A stretch of 64,000 bases of DNA, taken from assembly GCA_023853785.1 (NCBI GenBank), contig JAJIRX010000680.1, positions 124,001-188,000 of the forward strand. Reading direction: 5' to 3'. Position 1 is the stretch's first letter. The number at the start of each line of letters is the position of its first letter. The position numbers and the translations under genes are program-made. This stretch comes from Psilocybe azurescens. Taxonomy: Eukaryota > Basidiomycota > Agaricomycetes > Agaricales > Agrocybaceae. Shown here in pieces: positions 60,360 through 64,000 of this stretch. The notes beneath the pieces were generated by a model. It worked only from the letters and a program-made list of their open reading frames with translations. It was not told the DNA's origin and ran no database searches.

Positions 60360-61279
60360 ATGGCCGCCTCTCTCTCGGGCTTGTCCGCCTCCGTTACGCG
60401 TATTCTTTATCTCACTGGCTTTCCAAAGGAGCTAAAGACAAAGGACATCCAGGCTGCCTTTGCTGAATACGAGTCTGCCTCGGGCGGTTTCAAGATAAAA
60501 TGGAGGGATGACACCAGCCTTTTGATTGTCTTCCAGGACGCTGCTGTCGGTATGTCGACGCCCTTGTATTCTGAATCCCATATACTCATCCGTTTCAACG
60601 CCAGCCAAGCGCGCTTATCTCAACACTGTCGCTTTCCCTCCTCCTATTCTCACATCATCCACAACAGGACTGTCTGCCTCAATTAGACCCTACGACGGTC
60701 CTGATGCCCAAACCGTCATTCAGACTGTAAACTCTCGCGGACAACACAACCCCAACCCTTCACGTACACACAATGCCCGGGCAGCCTCTATGTCTGTCTT
60801 CCCGAATTCTCGAAGCACATCCAATTCCAACGCTCATCCGAATAACAACAACGGCAATCACCATTCTCGCAACAACCATTCCACCGCCAGCGGTCAGCAT
60901 GTTGCCATACCGGATCGATCAGATGGACAACCTTCGCCGACGCTCCCATCTCTCCCGTCGCACCCAACGCTCAATGCCCTCATCAGTTCTTCACTTGGGA
61001 GAGGCTGTTGCTGGGACGAATCCAAATCTTCCTGCCGACCCTGCAATCCTGACCACGAGCTTGCAGCAACAACAGGAGTCTCTGAATGGACCTAGAATTG
61101 GCGATCCCGGCAAAAGGATGCTAGGTGCAGCGTTAGGAGTAAGGCACCCTGCCCTGGGACCAAGGATGGTAAATGGAGGCGGCAGCCCAAGCTCTGTGCA
61201 AGGGAGTGGGGTTGACCATATGAGAGAGATGCAAGGGCTATGGGAGGCCTCGTTGTTGCTGAGTAAACAGCAGATTTGA
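60360..61279 (+). CDS. R3HCC1-type RRM protein
   Basis: The N-terminal half is one atypical RRM: TRILYLTGFPKELKTKDIQAAFAEY, then GGFKIKWRDDTSLLIVFQDA, and after an intron (60550-60607) AKRAYLNTVAFPP. The pattern FP-EFKT-D-F--Y--GF-IKWVDDT-AL-VF is typical of the RRM-like domain of R3HCC1 and R3HCC1L. The rest is Asn/Ser/His-rich and probably disordered, ending in a helix MREMQGLWEASLLLSKQQI. A break near 60995-61002 joins ISSSLG to EAVAGTNPNLP. No R3H domain is seen. Function unknown; an mRNA role is inferred from the human relative's RNA link. Confidence 0.75.
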
Positions 61280-61889
61280 GGCCTTTCTTAAGAGTCATTT
61301 ATCCATCCTTCAGTTCTCGCCTGTCGGGTTTTCTGTATTCCTTGTGCATTGTAGTGTTATTTCTGATTGTTGGTATTTTTCCCTTCTCTCCCCTTTTGCT
61401 TTTTTTCGTTTTGATTTCTCCCAGCTTTCTTTTTTCATAATCTTCCCTGTGTTGAACGAGCGAGGATTAGCCGGTCCCATCTTTTCCCTTCGCGCTTTGG
61501 TCGATTAATACGTACATTTAGTACTCAAACCTTTCGTAAAGAGGCATGCTCTCTTCAGGATATACATATGATAATGTATATCCACTCTACTTCACACCGT
61601 AGTATCGTGATAGCTCAATGGTACCAACTAGTTCTACCTGTTGTGCAGCAGTCGACAATCCGAGTCTGGATATCTGGACGTAGCCAACACCGCCCGCAAT
61701 GTATTTATTATTCGGTTCATCGATTGAGAGAAAGATGAAAGATGAATTTGACCCCTATGAATAGAACGCGCCAGAAGCAGTTCAATGCGCCCGTGGCTCC
61801 TTCTTTTCAGAGCTTCTTAATCCATTGCACCCGATAACGTGGCTAGTTTTAATCAGACGCCTGCGCAGTCTGTCCTTTTGCACGAAACC
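61280..61889. other. Intergenic, no gene recognised
   Basis: T-rich 3' region of the RRM gene, then spacer. A sequence like a tRNA D-arm (GATAGCTCAATGGTA) near 61610-61624 was examined and rejected as a tRNA. Confidence 0.45.
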
Positions 61890-62899
61890 ATGACTCAAAC
61901 CTCTGATATCGATACCTCGGGCTTTCCAGCGGGTTACTTTGTCATTCGATCTGTTGGGACCAATAGACTCCTTGATGTGACGTTGGACGATATCGAGGAT
62001 GGGACAGAGATTGCACTCTGGTCTGAGAAGGAAAAGTCCCTCGTGGAAAGTAAGTAATGCACCTTGGGACCCTGAACGACTCATGCTCAGTACTTTTGTT
62101 GTAAACTCACGCAGGCTTTCGAGATCCTAAGACCAATAATCAGGTTAGCCTGTGTTCAGATCTTGAGAACAGGTCGACTTTTTGTGTTTAATTTATTTAA
62201 TAAGTCATCGTACTAGGTCTTCTTCATCGATTCTTCTGGTGCATTATGCTCGAGGTCTGCCGGCCATGCTATAGACGTTGAAGGTGATCTGGTCTTCCTT
62301 GTCATCCAAAATGACGAGACTAAAGCAATGATTCTATGTAGATGCTTCTCGCCTTGTACTGCGTCACAGACGCCCGGTTTCATATCCATTCCCTAATGCT
62401 TACGCTCATCCTTTGCCTAAATTCTCGTATAATCCGCATACAGGGGGAGATCTCTGTTAAATTTACATGCGATCCGGCGTATCCTCCTCCTCCAGCGCCG
62501 GGAGAGACCACTTCAACGGCATGGCAAGGTAAGACGTATCTCCTTACCTCCATCCCATTGCGGAAACCACGGACGATTATCGACAACGCGTCCGAGTTTA
62601 TTGCCACGAACATCTTCACGCCTATTTCCTACCTAACCGGTGGCCCAGCGCCCACTCCAGCGAGGCCTGATGAGGTGTTCAACGCGGATATCGACCTGAA
62701 CGAGGATGAGCTTGTGGAAGAAGAACGAGGGGAAGAAGCGGAGGTGGATGATTCTCCTGAGCCTGCTAGAAAGGTCCGGATCGTTTCTGTGCCCAGCGCG
62801 GAGAAGAACATGATGGATTTGTTGCTGTCGGAGAAGACCAGGAACAGGCGGAGGTGGATTATCACTCCTTTGCGGACGACGAACGCTAAGAGGAGTTGA
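61890..62899 (+). CDS. Ricin-B-lectin-like domain protein
   Basis: MTQTSDIDTSGFPAGYFVIR starts the protein. SVGTNRLLDVTLDDIEDGTEIALWSEKE and DPKTNNQVFFIDSSGALCSRSAGHAIDVEG are beta-trefoil-type repeats (the pattern F-IR-V-T-RLLDV, G---ALW---) seen in fungal ricin-B-like proteins. Several short introns separate them. The second half, VKFTCDPAYPPPPAPGE then YLLTSIPLRKPRTIID, an acidic tract DIDLNEDELVEEERGEEAEV, and a basic end TRNRRRWIITPL, is not familiar. A break is inferred at the G5 run 62443-62447 (PHTG to EISVKF). A sugar-binding role is only inferred. Upstream Met at 61839 is an alternative start. Confidence 0.65.
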
Positions 62900-63406
62900 T
62901 GGGCGCTCCTATACTATGCGACCCCTTTGGAATTTGGGATCGAAGGGAAATTGGAATATTTTGTTATGAAAGTTGTAGTTTGTATGGAATTTAGCTCGAC
63001 TGCTGCACGTCTTTCAACTGTCGAAATGGTTGTTTTAAAGTCTCAACGGTGGATTCAATTCTGATTGAATAATTCTAACAACTGTTGGCCTTTATACAGG
63101 CGATTCTGGTCTGATGTTGATTTGTTTGCTAGTTTGAGTAACGCCTGCTAGTAGAAATGTCGCACTTATTGATTAGTTGAAGATATATCGCTTTCGAGTC
63201 ACGAGGGTCTCGCGACACCAATTATAATAATATGCATCAACGGTCACACAATGGTCCAGACCGTTGAACCCGACCAATATGACAATTCTGAGAGATTTCC
63301 ACGACCACTTATATCTGGTGTTTGGCGCCCGCGGCAGCTTAGGTGTCTGTTAGTTCCTTTGCCATAACCTAACTCTACGCACGCTGGCAAATACCCTGGG
63401 CCTAAT
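62900..63406. other. Intergenic, no gene recognised
   Basis: About 500 bp between the ricin-B-like stop and the WLM gene. Both strands lack coding frames with motifs. Presumably 3' UTR and promoter. Confidence 0.4.
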
Positions 63407-64000
63407 ATGCGCGATATCTACGTTCTGTCTTTTTACTCACCTCAAGGACCAATTCGACGCCGATAGGGCATTGCATCTGCTCCAGCGGGTGGCATCCCTG
63501 GTTAAGCCCATCATGCGAAAGCGTGGGTGGGTTCTACCAGTTCTTTCTGAGTTCTATCCAGACAATCCCAGCTTGTATGGTGAGTGGAAACCGCCGACAC
63601 TGATTACAGTCAGCCCTATTTTCACCATCCTATTTGACCTCTTCTCTATTCTCCAGGCCTCAGTACGCGTTGTTTAAACTATCTTCCATCGATATGATTC
63701 TAATAGCAGGACAGATGAGAATATGGGACAAAAGATCCTCTTGCGACTTCGTCCTGCTAATTCGGCGGATTCACTTCTTCCCGAAGAAAATGTGGTAGGG
63801 ACTATGCTTCACGAAGTAAGCCTTTGAATGGATAGTATGTATGCGCCACGGCTTACACTCCTTTCTTCATAGCTCACACACAACGTGCACAGAGACCATG
63901 ATGAACATTTCTATAATTATCTCAATGATCTACAATTCGAATATAAAGGACTGCAATGGTCGGGCTGGGACGGCGAAGGTTTCCTCTCTGTGGGGCATCT
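63407..64000 (+). CDS. WLM-domain metalloprotease (WSS1 type), 3' part missing
   Basis: Protease of the Wss1/SPRTN group, which removes DNA-protein crosslinks. The start MRDIYVLSF is joined, after correcting one extra T in the T5 run at 63430-63434, to THLKDQFDADRALHLLQRVA. Then SLVKPIMRKRGWVLPVLSEF, an intron pair (63581-63707) with a short exon between, ENMGQKILLRLRPANSADSL and, across another intron, TMLHELTHNVHRDHDEHFYN, containing the HExxH zinc site HELTH and the extra histidine of the WLM motif. It runs off the window edge at GEGFLSVGH, so the C-terminal SUMO-interaction and p97-binding part is not visible. Confidence 0.9.

Noticed and set aside
61605..61690. Possible tRNA (D-arm-like GATAGCTCAATGGTA)
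   Set aside because: No matching acceptor stem and no proper T-arm follow at the right distance.

Overview
The window is nuclear DNA of a filamentous basidiomycete. The evidence is the many short (about 50-60 nt) GT-AG introns, compact gene spacing, and proteins with a typical Agaricomycete character: fungal SKI2, an SH3-RasGEF, SHO1, a CSC1/OSCA-type channel, a deuterolysin and LRR F-box proteins. I favour Agaricomycetes, possibly Agaricales, but cannot name a species. About 27 protein genes can be supported. I see no rRNA, tRNA or CRISPR.

Layout. 1-13 kb: SKI2 helicase (3' end cut by the window edge), a LaeA/velvet-type SAM methyltransferase, the ESCRT-III regulator IST1, an SH3-RasGEF and a Rab5 GTPase. 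13-26 kb: a tandem-RRM RNA-binding protein, a mitochondrial Bax-inhibitor-like membrane protein (GHITM type), the Sec1/Munc18 protein SLY1 and a large CSC1-like channel. 26-43 kb is more accessory: a small hypothetical gene, a secreted acid sphingomyelinase, a secreted deuterolysin, an F-box protein, a FHIT-type hydrolase, an FAD monooxygenase, a PhzF-fold protein and a second F-box protein. 44-51 kb: the splicing factor WBP11 and the RING protein RNF10/MAG2, divergent from a 202 bp intergenic region, then a 950 bp palindromic foldback element, then the osmosensor SHO1. 51.5-56.3 kb: a nucleotidyltransferase-fold gene followed by three tandem GNAT acetyltransferase paralogs. 57-64 kb: eEF2, an R3HCC1-type RRM protein, a ricin-B-like protein and a WLM (WSS1) protease cut by the right edge.

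The strongest global signal is that nearly every conserved gene, including eEF2, changes frame at one or more single-base indels, most in homopolymers, while the amino acids on both sides stay highly conserved. The simplest reading is residual sequencing or assembly error, so the coordinates below are gene spans that ignore those breaks. The Rab5, IST1 and deuterolysin exons I checked read cleanly.

Functionally the window joins mostly housekeeping genes (RNA decay and splicing, translation, vesicle traffic: IST1, Rab5, SLY1; signalling: RasGEF, SHO1) with a central accessory block of secreted hydrolases, redox and secondary-metabolism-like enzymes, F-box proteins and recent tandem duplicates. 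The items most worth follow-up are the foldback element, the nucleotidyltransferase plus triple-GNAT cluster, and the indel pattern.
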